From TK10-74A sp965263065 (GTDB lineage: Bacteria > Chloroflexota > Dehalococcoidia > Bin125): a DNA stretch of 64,000 nt. Numbering within the stretch: the first letter of the stretch is position 1; every line of letters begins with the position of its first letter. Made by a program: the position numbers and the translations under genes. Below the pieces are notes generated by a model. That model worked only from the letters and a program-made list of their open reading frames with translations. It made no database searches and was not told the origin of the DNA. Below, piece by piece: positions 10,982-22,500 of this stretch. The stretch lies in NCBI GenBank assembly GCA_965263065.1, contig CBDHGH010000003.1, positions 806,001-870,000 on the forward strand, read 5' to 3'.

Positions 10982-13665
10982 CCACGCGTTCGACGGCGGC
11001 CGATCTCTCCCCGGCGGCGCTGATCCGCGGCGCCGTCGCGCCCGAGCAGCAGCAGACGACGCAGGACGGCCGCTCCTGGCGGTTGATGGAGTCCGCGATC
11101 ACGCTGGGCATCCTGCTGCTGGTGATCATCGCCGTGTCCGATTCCATCGCCGCCGCGAACTGGGTCGATGGCATGCCGGACGTGCGCGTCACGGCGCTGC
11201 TGGCGCTGGGCGTGGCGCTGGGGCTCGCGCGGCGGGTCGTGCCCTGGCCCGTGGCTTATGGGGGCGCCGTCGGGCTGGGCGCGGTCGTCGTCTGCTGGCA
11301 GCTGCTGCGCATGGAGCACTTCACCGGTCAGATCTGGTTCTGGGAGCGGTTCATCGACCTGCGCTTCCGGCTGGAGGACTGGTTCACGCAGGCCTTCAAC
11401 GACGGCATCACGACGGACAACGTGCCGTTCGTGTTCTTCATCCTGGCGGCCGTCTGGCTGGTGACCTGCCCCGCCGCGCTCATCGTGCTGCGACGCCGCA
11501 ACCCCTGGCCGCTGCTGATCCTGCTGGGCGTGCTGCTGTCCGTGAACGTCAGCTATCTGGGCGGCCGGCAGTGGGATCTGCACTTCGGCTTCTTCGTGGC
11601 GGGGGCGGCGCTGCTGGTCATGCGCGCCAGCCTGCTCTCGCGCATGGCCGAGTGGCGCAGTCGCGGGACGCGCTTCCCCGACTTCATCAGCCTCAGCTTC
11701 CTGGGGGTCACGCTGCTGGCCGTGGTGAGCATGATGGTCGTCAGCCGGGTTCTGCCGCGCCCCGACCGCGCGGAGCCGCTGACCGCGCTGTGGACCGGGG
11801 TCACCCAGCCGTTCGACGAACTGAGCCTGGACATGGAGCGCCTCTTCGGCGGGATCGACTCCAAGCGCGGCGCGCCGATCCACAGCTTCGGCTCGAACTT
11901 CGTCCTGCAGGGCGACATCAACCCGGGGCAGGGCATCATCGTGCGCGTCGACGCGCCCGAGGCCGGGCTGCTGCGCGGCGCCAGCTACGACCGCTACACG
12001 ACGCGCGGCTGGCAGCAGAGCGCCGTGGTGACGACGAAGCCGGAGCCCGCGCGCTCCTTCGGCGGCGAGGACGAGAGCGTGTATGCATCGCGCCGCGAGA
12101 TCGTCGTGCGGTTGTCGGTCGAGCAATCGGCGCGGGTGCTCTTCACGTTCGGCCTGCCCCTGGCGATCAGCCGCGAGGTGACGATCGACCAGACGGCGCC
12201 GGGCGCCGTGCACCTCGACATCGAGAACGCGGGCGCGCGCGTCCCGCCCGAGCTGGAAGGGGTGGCGGAAGAGATCGCGGCCCGTGAGGAGGCCGGTGAG
12301 CCGTTCTCGGCCGAGCTGATCCCCGAGGGCTGGGTGCCGGTCGGATCCGAGGTCGGCGACGATGGCGAGCTCTTGGCGCTGGAGTTGGAGAGCCGGCCCG
12401 CGGAGCCGGACGTGCTGCGGGTGCACCCGTCGGAGCCGATTCGCCCCGGTTTCACCTACGAAGTTCTGGGCTCCGTGTCGACGGCGTCGGTGGAGGAGTT
12501 GCAGGAGTCCGGCGGCGAATACCCGTTCTGGGTGCTGCAGCGCTACCTGCAACTGCCGGCCGACTTGGACGACGCCAGCCTGGCCCGGCTGCGGAGCCTG
12601 GCGGTCAGCGTCGTCGAGCGGGCCGACTCGCGCTACGACGCCGCGGCCGCCGTCGAGGGCTATCTGTGCTGCACGCCCCTGCGCGACGACGCGGGGGAAC
12701 TGCTGCTGGGGTCCGACGGGGCGCCGCGGCTGCTGTACCCCTTCACGCGGGACGTGGGCCTGCCGCCGCTGCGCAGCGACGCCGTGACCTGGTGGCTGTT
12801 CGACAACCTGGACGCGGACGGGCTGCACATCGGCGGCTACTACGACTACCACGCCAGCGCCATGGCGGTGCTGCTGCGCACGCTGGGCATTCCCGCCCGC
12901 GTGAGCACCGGCTACGTCCTGGCGGAGGACAACTTCGATCCGCGCACCGCGACCTACATCGTGCGCGGGCAGCACGCCTATAGCTGGGTGGAGGTGTTCT
13001 TCCCCGAGTACGGCTGGGTGGACTTCGACCCCACGCCGGCGGTCGTGTCGGAGGGCTTCGCGGCGATCGCGGGGCAGCGCATCGCGGAGCAGCGCCTGCG
13101 CCCCTTCGCCTCCGACCTGCTGAACGACGCCGGTCTGCCGACCGGGCTGGACCCGTTCGACGAGTTTCTGTCGCTGCAGGAGCTCGGCGACCAATTCGAC
13201 GACGAGGGCTTCGGCCGCGACACGGGCTTCAGCCCGCGGGTCTGGTGGGTGCTGGCGCCGCTGGCCTTCCTGCTGGCGCTGCTGGCAGCGGGCGGGAGTT
13301 CGGTGGCCGCCTGGCGGCTGTCGTTGCGCGGGCAGACGCCGGTGGAGCGGCTGTGGACGTCGACGCAGCGGTTGTCGCGCTGGGGCGGCGTGCGGGTCGA
13401 TCCGGCCAACACGCCGCGGGAGTACGCGACCGCGCTGGGCGCCGCCGTGCGGGATCCGGAGGCCTCGCAGCGCCTGGCCGACACCTACACGCGGGAGCGC
13501 TTCTCGGCCGGGGCGCTGCCCGAGTCGCACTACGACCAGGCGCTGGGCGCCTGGCGGGCGCTGCGCGGGCGGCTGCTGCGTCGCATGTTCCGGCTGCCGA
13601 TGCCCGCCACGCCCGGCGAGGCCGCGCCCCCCGAATCCCCTGCCCCGCCGGCACCGGCGGAGTGA
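10978..13665 (+). CDS. TgpA-like membrane protein with transglutaminase-like domain, catalytic Cys absent
   Basis: 895-residue membrane protein: about 6-7 transmembrane segments in residues 35-265, an extracytoplasmic region containing the transglutaminase-core fold (about 570-690), another membrane segment (about 757-780) and a cytosolic C-terminal region resembling DUF4129. The core keeps the His (H666 in 'QHAYSWVEVF') and Asp (D684 in 'WVDFDPTP'). At the expected Cys before 'ASAMAVLLRTLGIPARV' the codon is TAC, Tyr622. The family is normally a Cys-His-Asp hydrolase/transferase, so this copy is probably non-catalytic. It is coupled to the DUF58 gene by an ATGA overlap. Confidence 0.82.
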   Translation: MTTRSTAADLSPAALIRGAVAPEQQQTTQDGRSWRLMESAITLGILLLVIIAVSDSIAAANWVDGMPDVRVTALLALGVALGLARRVVPWPVAYGGAVGLGAVVVCWQLLRMEHFTGQIWFWERFIDLRFRLEDWFTQAFNDGITTDNVPFVFFILAAVWLVTCPAALIVLRRRNPWPLLILLGVLLSVNVSYLGGRQWDLHFGFFVAGAALLVMRASLLSRMAEWRSRGTRFPDFISLSFLGVTLLAVVSMMVVSRVLPRPDRAEPLTALWTGVTQPFDELSLDMERLFGGIDSKRGAPIHSFGSNFVLQGDINPGQGIIVRVDAPEAGLLRGASYDRYTTRGWQQSAVVTTKPEPARSFGGEDESVYASRREIVVRLSVEQSARVLFTFGLPLAISREVTIDQTAPGAVHLDIENAGARVPPELEGVAEEIAAREEAGEPFSAELIPEGWVPVGSEVGDDGELLALELESRPAEPDVLRVHPSEPIRPGFTYEVLGSVSTASVEELQESGGEYPFWVLQRYLQLPADLDDASLARLRSLAVSVVERADSRYDAAAAVEGYLCCTPLRDDAGELLLGSDGAPRLLYPFTRDVGLPPLRSDAVTWWLFDNLDADGLHIGGYYDYHASAMAVLLRTLGIPARVSTGYVLAEDNFDPRTATYIVRGQHAYSWVEVFFPEYGWVDFDPTPAVVSEGFAAIAGQRIAEQRLRPFASDLLNDAGLPTGLDPFDEFLSLQELGDQFDDEGFGRDTGFSPRVWWVLAPLAFLLALLAAGGSSVAAWRLSLRGQTPVERLWTSTQRLSRWGGVRVDPANTPREYATALGAAVRDPEASQRLADTYTRERFSAGALPESHYDQALGAWRALRGRLLRRMFRLPMPATPGEAAPPESPAPPAPAE

Positions 13666-13689
13666 GGCCGGCGGAGTGACGCCGGCCCG

Positions 13690-15534
13690 CTAGTAGTCGT
13701 CCTGGCCGGCGACCTCGACGTCCAGGAGGCCCAGCGTGGAGCGCCGCGCCTCCTCGATGGCGCGCAGCGCGTCGAGGATCGCGAGCGCCGCCTCCGGGCT
13801 GGGGTTGTTGCGGTCGAACTCCCGGATCGCGTCCCGCAGCGCCTCCTGGGCGGGGCTGAGGCCGATCCCCGCGTCGTCCGCGCCCGGGACGGGGGCGCGC
13901 CCCGCCGGCCGGCCCGGCGCGGTGTCGACGGGGGCGCCGCCATCTCCGTCGCCGTCTCCGCCCTCGCCGGCGCCCGCCTCGCCGGAGTCGTCAGAGTCGC
14001 TCGCCTCGCCGTCGTCGCCGGGCGGGGGAGCGAGGGCCGCCAGCAGCGTGTTGACGATCTCCAGATTCAGCTTGGCGTCGATGTCCGAGGGCTCGAGCAG
14101 CAGCGCCTCAATGTAGGCGCTGCGCGCCGCGACCAGGTCCTCGCGCTCGAAGTGGTGGACGCCGAGTTGGTAGTAGGCGCGGGCCGCGAGGGCGTCATCG
14201 TCGCCGGCGAGGGCGCGGCGGGTGGCGGCGATGGCGGCGTCGTAGTCCGCGAGGGCGTGCAGCGCGCGTCCCAGGTTCAGGGCCAGGCGCGCGTCGGTGG
14301 GCTCCGCCGCCAGCGCTTCCCGATAGGCGGTGGCGGCGTCGTCGAAGCGGCCCTCGTCGAAGGCGGCGGCGCCGTCGGCGTTGCGCTCGGCCGCGAAGTC
14401 GCCGCAGGACACGACCAGCGACCCGGCGACGACGAGCAGCCCCGCGAACAGGAGGCGTCGCCGCCAGCGCGAGGGCGCGCGCGCCCCGACCGGCGACGCG
14501 CGCCGTGGCGCCCGCGCCGCGATCAGCGGCTCGATGAGCAGCAGCGCCAGCGCCAGCGCCAGCGCGATCTGGAATCGCTCGCGGGGGCGGCGCTCCGTCG
14601 TGACCGCGAAGCGCGACGCTTCCAGCGCGTCGAAGTCGGCCGCGAGGTCGCTGAGCGCGCCCGGCTGATCGAGGCGGACGAAGCGGCCCTCGCCGCGGTC
14701 GGCGAGCGCCGCCAAGGCGGCGCTGTCGAGCCGGGTGACGATGGGCTCGCCGCTGCGGGCGTCGATCTTATCGACCGTCTGCCCGGTGTTGCGGTTGACC
14801 ACCGGGATCGTCGCGCCCGCCTCGCTGCCGACGCCGGCCGTGAAGATGTGCACGTCCCCGGCCGCCGCCACGCGCGCCGCCGCGAGTGCGTCGCCGCTCA
14901 GGCTCTCGCCGTCGCCGACCAGCAGGATCACGCGCGTTTGGGCGGGCGTGGTCTCCAGCAGCGCCAGCGACTGCGTGATCGCGGCCGCGACGTCCGTGCC
15001 GGGTCGCAGCACCCGCTCGCCGGGCCGCATCGTGTCGATGATCTCGCGCGCGGTTTTCAGGTCACGCGTGAGGGGGAAGCGCACCAGCGCCTCGCCGGCG
15101 TAGATCACGAGGCCGACGCGGTCGCCGGACATGCGGTCGAGCAGCGCCGCCAGCTCGGTCTGGGTGGCGAGCATGCGATTGGGGGTCGTGTCCTGCGCCG
15201 CCATGCTCAGCGACACGTCGAGCGCGACGACCATCGCGACGCCCTGCTGCTCGAGCGCCCGCGTGCGTGCGCCGAACTGCGGCCGCGCGATCGCGATCGC
15301 CAGCAGCGCGACGACCAGGCAGATCAGGCCGAATTTCCAGAGGCCGCGCCGGGGGTCGGCCCCGGCCAGGATGCGGCCGCCGCCGCGGTCGAGCAGGCGC
15401 GTGACCCGACGGGCGCGCCAGCGCAGGATGCGCAGCGAGAGGCCGCCCGCCAGGATCCCGGCCAGCAGCAGCGCGAGCAGGGCGGGGTCGCCGAATTGGG
15501 CCAAGGGCGGCAGCGCCAGTGGAGTGATGGTCAT
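13690..15534 (-). CDS. VWA-TPR membrane protein (BatB/BatC-like fusion)
   Basis: 614 residues. The N-terminus carries two membrane helices, then a von Willebrand A domain with a MIDAS 'DVSLS', Thr/Asp positions 'GTD' and 'VGDGES', and another membrane segment near 320-340. A second hydrophobic segment with a Cys (VVSCGD) follows, then tetratricopeptide repeats ('ALNLGRALHALADYDAAIAA', 'AYYQLGVHHFEREDLVAA') and an acidic tail. This is the order of BatB plus BatC of aerotolerance (Bat) operons. The ATG at 15534 overlaps the upstream TGA (ATGA), which fixes the start. Function is inferred from the family only. Confidence 0.8.
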   Translation of the reverse strand: MTITPLALPPLAQFGDPALLALLLAGILAGGLSLRILRWRARRVTRLLDRGGGRILAGADPRRGLWKFGLICLVVALLAIAIARPQFGARTRALEQQGVAMVVALDVSLSMAAQDTTPNRMLATQTELAALLDRMSGDRVGLVIYAGEALVRFPLTRDLKTAREIIDTMRPGERVLRPGTDVAAAITQSLALLETTPAQTRVILLVGDGESLSGDALAAARVAAAGDVHIFTAGVGSEAGATIPVVNRNTGQTVDKIDARSGEPIVTRLDSAALAALADRGEGRFVRLDQPGALSDLAADFDALEASRFAVTTERRPRERFQIALALALALLLIEPLIAARAPRRASPVGARAPSRWRRRLLFAGLLVVAGSLVVSCGDFAAERNADGAAAFDEGRFDDAATAYREALAAEPTDARLALNLGRALHALADYDAAIAATRRALAGDDDALAARAYYQLGVHHFEREDLVAARSAYIEALLLEPSDIDAKLNLEIVNTLLAALAPPPGDDGEASDSDDSGEAGAGEGGDGDGDGGAPVDTAPGRPAGRAPVPGADDAGIGLSPAQEALRDAIREFDRNNPSPEAALAILDALRAIEEARRSTLGLLDVEVAGQDDY

Positions 15535-16484
15535 GGCGCGCGCCTCCACCAGGTGGCGTGGCCCAGCAGCTCGAACAGGATGAGCGCCATCGCGGGGATC
15601 AGGAACCAGGGCATGCGCTCGCGGAAGACGGTGAACTCCTCGGTGTCGAGCCGCGCCCGCTCGAGGGCGTCGATGGCGGCGTAGGCGTTCTCCAGGTCCT
15701 CGATCTCGGAGGCGCGGAAGTATTGGCCGCCGGTGCGGTCGGCGATGAAGCGCAGGGCGAGCTCATCGACGACGCCCTGGTACGCGTCCGGCTCGGCGAT
15801 GGCGATGGTGTAGACGCGCACGCCCAGCGCCTCGGCGATGCCGGCCGCATCGACGGGGCGCACGGTGCGCACGTTGTCCTCCCCGTCGGTGAGCAGCACG
15901 ACGATGCGGCTGGGCGCCTCCGAGTCGCGTAACAGGTCGACCGCTTCGGCCAGCGCGAGGCCCACGGCGGTGCCGCCGGGCAGCAGGCCGCTGCGCATCG
16001 TGTTCGCCACCAGGCTGTCGATGGCGTCCAGGTCGAGCGTCGGCGGGCTGAGGACGAGCGTGCGGGACTCGAAGATGAGCAGCCCGACGCGGTCGTCGCC
16101 GCGCCCGGCGATGAAGTCGCGGGCCACGCGCCGGGCGGCGTCGAGCCGCCGCTCGTCCCCGAGCGCCTCCTGCGACATGCTCAGCGAGGCGTCGATCGCG
16201 AGCATGATGTCGATGCCCTCGGCGGGGGTGCTGGCCTCGGCGTCGGCGGTCTGGGGGCGCGCCAGGGCGACGATGATCAGCGCGGCGGCGGCCAGTCGCA
16301 GGACGGGCAGCCAGGGCAACGTGCGCAACCGCCAGGAGCGACCGCCGGCGGCGGCGGCGGGCAGCGCGGTCAGGCTGGGCAGCCGCAGGCTGGCGGGATG
16401 GCGGCGGCCGTCGCGGCGCAGCAGCCAGGCGAACAGCGGCAGCAGCGCGAGCAGGGCGAGCAGTTCGGGGTCGGCGAAGCGCAT
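15531..16484 (-). CDS. VWA domain membrane protein (BatA-like)
   Basis: 317 residues: N-terminal membrane segment with 'RFADPELLALL', a second at 60-80 ending in 'ALARPQ', then a VWA domain with MIDAS 'AIDASLSMS', 'GGTAVGLAL' and 'LLTDGEDN', and a C-terminal membrane helix. This matches BatA/BatB-type proteins. The ATG at 16484 overlaps the upstream TGA (TGATG) and was preferred to the GTG one codon earlier. Together with its neighbours it forms a five-gene moxR-DUF58-BatD-like-VWA-VWA/TPR unit. Confidence 0.82.
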   Translation of the reverse strand: MRFADPELLALLALLPLFAWLLRRDGRRHPASLRLPSLTALPAAAAGGRSWRLRTLPWLPVLRLAAAALIIVALARPQTADAEASTPAEGIDIMLAIDASLSMSQEALGDERRLDAARRVARDFIAGRGDDRVGLLIFESRTLVLSPPTLDLDAIDSLVANTMRSGLLPGGTAVGLALAEAVDLLRDSEAPSRIVVLLTDGEDNVRTVRPVDAAGIAEALGVRVYTIAIAEPDAYQGVVDELALRFIADRTGGQYFRASEIEDLENAYAAIDALERARLDTEEFTVFRERMPWFLIPAMALILFELLGHATWWRRAP

Positions 16485-17443
16485 CACTCCACCTCGCTCG
16501 TTGGGTTGGCGGCGACGGGGCCGGCCCCGACGATGGCCTGCGCGAGGTCGAGGTAGCGCGCGACGCGGGCGGCGCTGGGCGTCGAGCCGGCGTAGGCGAT
16601 GCCGTCGCAGGCCTGACAGAGGCTGCGCACGCGCTGCACGGTGCCCGCGTCGGCGCCGGCGCGGGCGAGCCGCTCGGCCAGCTCCGATGCCGTGAGGTTG
16701 CGCGCCGGCAGCTCGTAGCGGGCGGCCAGGTAGCCGCGCACGGCGGCGTTGATGCGGGCGCAGAACTCGTCGACGGCGTGGGGCAGGAGGCCGGCGTCGG
16801 CGATGGCGCGCAGGTCCCGGCCGGCCAGCGCGCCGGGGCCGGGGGCCGGGGTCGCCGCCGGCGACGACCGCCGTCGCCAGACGACGCCCAGGCGCGCGAC
16901 GATGAGCAGCGCCGCGATCGATCCGCCCAGCGCGACGGGCAGCAGCGGGAAGCCCGCCCCGGCGATCTCCTCGGCCGGCTTGAGGCCGCGCGGGACCAGC
17001 GATCCATCGGCGGGCAGCAGCGAGCGCACCTCGACGATCTGCGCGGGGGGCTGGATCGGCGTGGTCAGGCCGTCGCGGCGATAGGAGAGCGCGGGCGGCG
17101 TCAGCGACAGCGGGCCGGTCGCGAAGGCGCGCGTCTCGTAGACCAGCGTGACCTGGGCGCGGCCATCGCCGTCCGTATCGCGCGTCACGACCGGCGCCGC
17201 CGGGTCGAGGTCGCCCAGCGGCCCCTCGGGCGGGGGGACGAGCAGCTCGCCCTCGGGCGGGTGCGTGACGACGACCGTCAGCCGCACGGGATCGGCGATG
17301 GTGTCGCCCTCGCGCTCCACGTGCACGGTGACGGCGACGCCGGGCGGCAGCGCGGGCGGCGCTTGCGCGAAGGTCGGGGGCGCGCCCGCTGCGAGCAAGG
17401 CGGCCAGTCCCGCGAGCGCGACGACCAGGCCGCGGGCCCTCAT
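16484..17443 (-). CDS. BatD-like secreted/membrane protein
   Basis: 319 residues. There is a clear signal peptide (about 1-26), a beta-rich extracytoplasmic region to about 160, one membrane helix (about 170-190) followed by basic residues, and a cytosolic helical tail. This topology and its place between DUF58 and VWA genes resemble BatD/DUF4381-type members of Bat operons; no sequence motif is decisive. It overlaps both neighbours by a few bases (ATGA at 17443-17440 and TGATG at 16484), so translation is probably coupled. Confidence 0.65.
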   Translation of the reverse strand: MRARGLVVALAGLAALLAAGAPPTFAQAPPALPPGVAVTVHVEREGDTIADPVRLTVVVTHPPEGELLVPPPEGPLGDLDPAAPVVTRDTDGDGRAQVTLVYETRAFATGPLSLTPPALSYRRDGLTTPIQPPAQIVEVRSLLPADGSLVPRGLKPAEEIAGAGFPLLPVALGGSIAALLIVARLGVVWRRRSSPAATPAPGPGALAGRDLRAIADAGLLPHAVDEFCARINAAVRGYLAARYELPARNLTASELAERLARAGADAGTVQRVRSLCQACDGIAYAGSTPSAARVARYLDLAQAIVGAGPVAANPTSEVE

Positions 17444-18385
17444 CGGCGCTGGGTCCGCTGGCGGAAGAGCCGCGCCAGGGCGGGGCCGGCGGGGGCGTCG
17501 CTGGGCAGCGACAGGTAGTCGGCGCCGGCCGCGCGCAGCAGCCGCCGGACGTCCTGCGTGCGGTCGGCGTCGGCGCGGGCGAACGAGTCGCCGATCGCGG
17601 CCGGGTCGGCCGTGACGACGCGGCCCGACTCGGCGTCCTCGATCGTCAGCAGGCCGCCGCCGGGCAGGCGCGCCTGGGCGGGATCGTGGACGTGCAGCGC
17701 CAGCACGTCGTGCGCGACGGCGAGGCGGCGCATGGCGGGCTGCCAGTCGCCATCGGCCCCGGCCGCGCCGTGGAAGTCGGAGATGACGGCCACGATGGCG
17801 CCGCCGCGCAGCGTGCGCGCGGCGTGCTCGAGCGCCGCGGCGAGGTCGCTGCCGGCGCCCTGCGGGTGCAGGTGCAGCAGGTCGTGCAGCAGGCGCAGGA
17901 CGTGCGCGCCGCCGCGGGCGGGCCGCAGCAGGTACTCGGCGCGGTCGCTGAAGGCGATCGCGCCGACGCGGTCGCGGCTGGCGGCGGCCGAGAAGCCCAG
18001 CAGCCCCGCTACCTCGATCGCGAAGCGGCGCACGCTGCGGCCCGTCGTCCCGAAGCCGGCCGAGCGGCTGACGTCGAGCACGATCAACAGCGTGCGCTCC
18101 CGCTCCTCGACGAACTCCTTGACGTACGGCGCGCCACGCCGGGCGGTGACGTTCCAGTCGATCATGCGCACTTCGTCGCCGGGGGTGTAGGCGCGGATCG
18201 AGGCGAACTCCAGGCCGCGGCCGCGGAAGGCGCTGCGGAAGTCGCCGGCCATGCGCTCGCGCAGCGCCGTGCGGGCCTGGATCTCGATGGCGCGCACCTC
18301 GCGACGGATGCGCGCCTCCGCGTCCGCCGGCGCTTCGGCATCGCCCTGCAGGGCGCCGGGCGGGGAGAGCCAGCCCAGCAGCCGG

Positions 18386-18402
<17 letters not shown>
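17440..18402 (-). CDS. DUF58 domain protein (module 2)
   Basis: 320-residue soluble DUF58 protein. Signature 'GRGLEFASIRAYTPGDEVRMIDWNVTAR' spans the DUF58 core, followed by 'VKEFVEERERTLLIVLDVSRSAGFGT' with a VWA/MIDAS-like DVSRS. No membrane segment, unlike the paralogue at 9722. The start overlaps the 3' end of the upstream moxR by 17 bp. It probably works with that MoxR ATPase and the downstream VWA proteins. Confidence 0.88.
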
Positions 18403-19501
<1,099 letters not shown>

Positions 19502-19540
19502 GAGTGCTCCCGGAGTGCGGCGACCGTCGGTGCGCTGAGT

Positions 19541-19582
19541 GTAGCCGTCCGGCGGCGACGCCGATCGCGCCGGACGGGCTAC
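19541..19582 (-). terminator. Large hairpin at the dnaE stop codon
   Basis: The arms 19541-19554 and 19568-19582 pair over 14 bp with one bulged C and a 13-nt loop. The dnaE TAG lies inside the right arm. No T tract follows, so it may be a factor-dependent or processing hairpin that limits read-through from dnaE into moxR. Confidence 0.45.
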
Positions 19583-22500
19583 GCGCCCGCGACGGCGACG
19601 GGCGCGGCCTCGATCTCCGCGGCGCCGAACTCGCCCAGCGCCTGCCGCAGCGATTCCACCAGCGCGTAGCTGGTGGTGCAGTCGGGCAGCGCCAGGGTCA
19701 CGGTCTCGCCCAGCCCCGCGATGGTGAGGTAGGCGGGCTGGTCGCCGGGGGTGTCGCGGACGAGGCGCAGGACCTCCTGCAACCGCGCCCGATCGGCGGC
19801 CTCGTCGTCGGTTTCGCGCAGCCGGACTTGCAGCACAGGGGGCGCGCCGGTCGCCGGGCGCGGCGCGGCGGATGGGGCCGCGGTCGGTGCGGGCGGTGCG
19901 ACGGCGACGGCGGGTGCGACGGCGGCGGCAGGGGCGGCGGCAGGCGCCGGCGAGGCGGCCTTCCCATTCGACGATGCGGGCGCCGATCGGGCGGCGCCGT
20001 TGCCGCGCTGGGGTCGCGGCGTGCGCGCCTTCAGGTCCCAGCCGGCGGGGTCGTCGCGCGGCCGGCCGCCGTCGGGGCCGTCCTCCCAGATCGTCGCGCG
20101 CTCGACGGCGACGGTGACGCGGTCGCCGCGCAAACGCACGCGCGCGTGCGCGACGATGATGTTGCCGTCCGCCCAGAGGTCGCGCGTGGCGGCGTAGAGA
20201 TCGGGCCAGACGGTGAGTTCCACCGCGCCCGTGAGGTCCTCGATCTCGACGGCGGCGAAGGGCTCGCCCTTGCGCGTCGTGAGCGGTCGCACCAGGGTGA
20301 CCGCGCCCGCCACGATGAGGTCCTGGCCCTCGTGCTCGGCGCTGATCTCTCCGGCGGCGATCGTGATGTGTGGGTGCAGGGCCGCGCTGGGCCGCTGGAA
20401 GGGATGCGCGGAGACGTACACGCCCAGCAGTTCCTTCTCCCACTGGAGTTGCTCCGCGCCCGTGACGTCGGCGCCGGCGACGTCCTCCAGCCCGAGCGTG
20501 GGGCGCGGCGTCTGCACCTGATCCCCGAAGAGGTCGAACATCGTCGTCTGGCCGCTGTCGCGCAGCTCGCGTTCCCGCTGGGCCAGGCGCAGGATGCGGT
20601 CGACGGCGGCCAGGGCGGGCCCCCGCTCGACCAGGGCGTCGAAGGCGCCGACCTTGATCAGACTCTCCAGGGAGCGCTTGTTCACGCCGCCCAGGTCGGC
20701 GCGCCGGCAGAGATCCTCCAGCGAGGCGAAGGGGCCGTTGGCGTCGCGCTCGGCGATCAGGGTGTCCATGGCCAAGCGGCCGACGTTCTTCACATTCGTG
20801 AGGCCGATGCGGACGCCCCGCCGGTCGCCGGCCAGGGCTTCGGTCTGGAAGGTCGCGCGGGAGCGATTGATGTCCGGCGGCAGCAGCGGGGTACCCATCC
20901 GGGCGCACTCGGCGGCGGCCAGCCCCACGCGGTCGGAGTTGCCGCCGGCGGCGCGCAGCACGGCCGTCATATAGGCGACGGGGTGGTGCGCCTTCAGGTA
21001 GGCGGTCTGGTAGGCGATGCTGCCGTAGCAGACGGCGTGGGCCTTGTTGAAGGCGTAGCCGGCGAACGGCTCCACCAGGTTGAAGACGGTGTTCGCCTGC
21101 GCGGCGCTGTAGCCCAGCCGCTCGGCCCCCTGCACGAAGCGGCCGCGCTCGGCCTGCATGATCTCGGCGTCCTTCTTGCCCATGGCCTTGCGCATGATGT
21201 CGGCCTGGCCCAGCGTGTAGCCGGCGAACTTGCGCGCGATCTGCAGCACCTGGTCCTGGTAGACGATGACGCCGTAGGTGGCGTCGAGGATCTCGGCGAG
21301 GTCGGGGTGGGGGTAGCTGATCGCTTCGTCGCCGTGCTTGGAGCGAATGAAGCGCGGGATGTGGTCCATGGGCCCGGGCCGGTACAGCGCCACCATCGCC
21401 GCCAGGTCCGACAGCTGCGTGGGCTTGAGGTCCTGCACGTAGCGCCGCATGCCCGCCGACTCGAGCTGGAAGACGCCGAAGGTGTCGCCCGTGGAGAGCA
21501 TCGCGAACGTCTCCGGGTCGCCGTCGGGCAGCTTGACGTAGTCGGGGCGCTCGCCGGTCTCATCCTCCACGATGGCGACCGCCGCCTCGAGGATGGTGAG
21601 GTTGGTGAGCCCCAGGAAGTCCATCTTGAGCAGGCCGATGGCGGCGCACTGGTTCATCGCCCACTGGGTCATGGGGATGGCGCTCTCGTCGTCGTCCTCG
21701 GCGCGGGCGGGGCGCTGCAGGGGGACGTTCTCGATCAGCGGCTCGCGCGCGATGACGACCGCGGCGGCGTGCGTGCCGGCGTGCCGCGCGACGCCTTCGA
21801 GCTTGCGCGCCTGGTCGACCAGCTTCTTCGTGTCCGGCTCCGCCTCGTAGGCGGCGCGCAGCTCCTGGCTGCCCGTCAGGGCGGAGTCGAGCGTGGTGTT
21901 GGGCTGCGTCGGGACGAGGCGGGCGATGCGGTCGGCGGCGCCGTAGGTCATGCCCAGGGCGCGGCCGGTGTCGCGGATGGCGGCCTTCGCGCCCAGGGTG
22001 CCGAAGGTGATGATCTGCGCGACGCGGTCGTGGCCGTACTTGTCGGCGACGTAGCGGATCACCTCGTCGCGGCGGTCGTCGGCGAAGTCCATGTCGATGT
22101 CCGGCATCTCGTGCCGCTCGACGTTGAGGAAGCGCTCGAAGATGAGGTCGTGGGCGAGCGGGTCGATGTCGGTGATCTCGAGGCAGTAGAGGATGATGCT
22201 GGCCGCGGCGCTGCCGCGCACGCCCATGGCGATGCGCTGCCGGCGCGCGAACTGCGCGAAGTCGCGCACGATCAGGAAGTACTCGGCGAAGCCCGTCTGC
22301 TCCACGACGCTGAGCTCGTATTGCAGGCGCGCGACGTGCTCGGCGCTGGGCGCGCCGTAGCGCTGCTGCAGCCCCGCGGCGCTCAGATCGGCGAGGTGCT
22401 GCTGGGCGGTCGTGCCGGGGGGCAGGTCGGGGTCGGGGAGCTGCAGGCGGTTGAACGCCAGCTCGACGTCGCAGCGCTGCGTGATCGCGACCGTGTTGCG

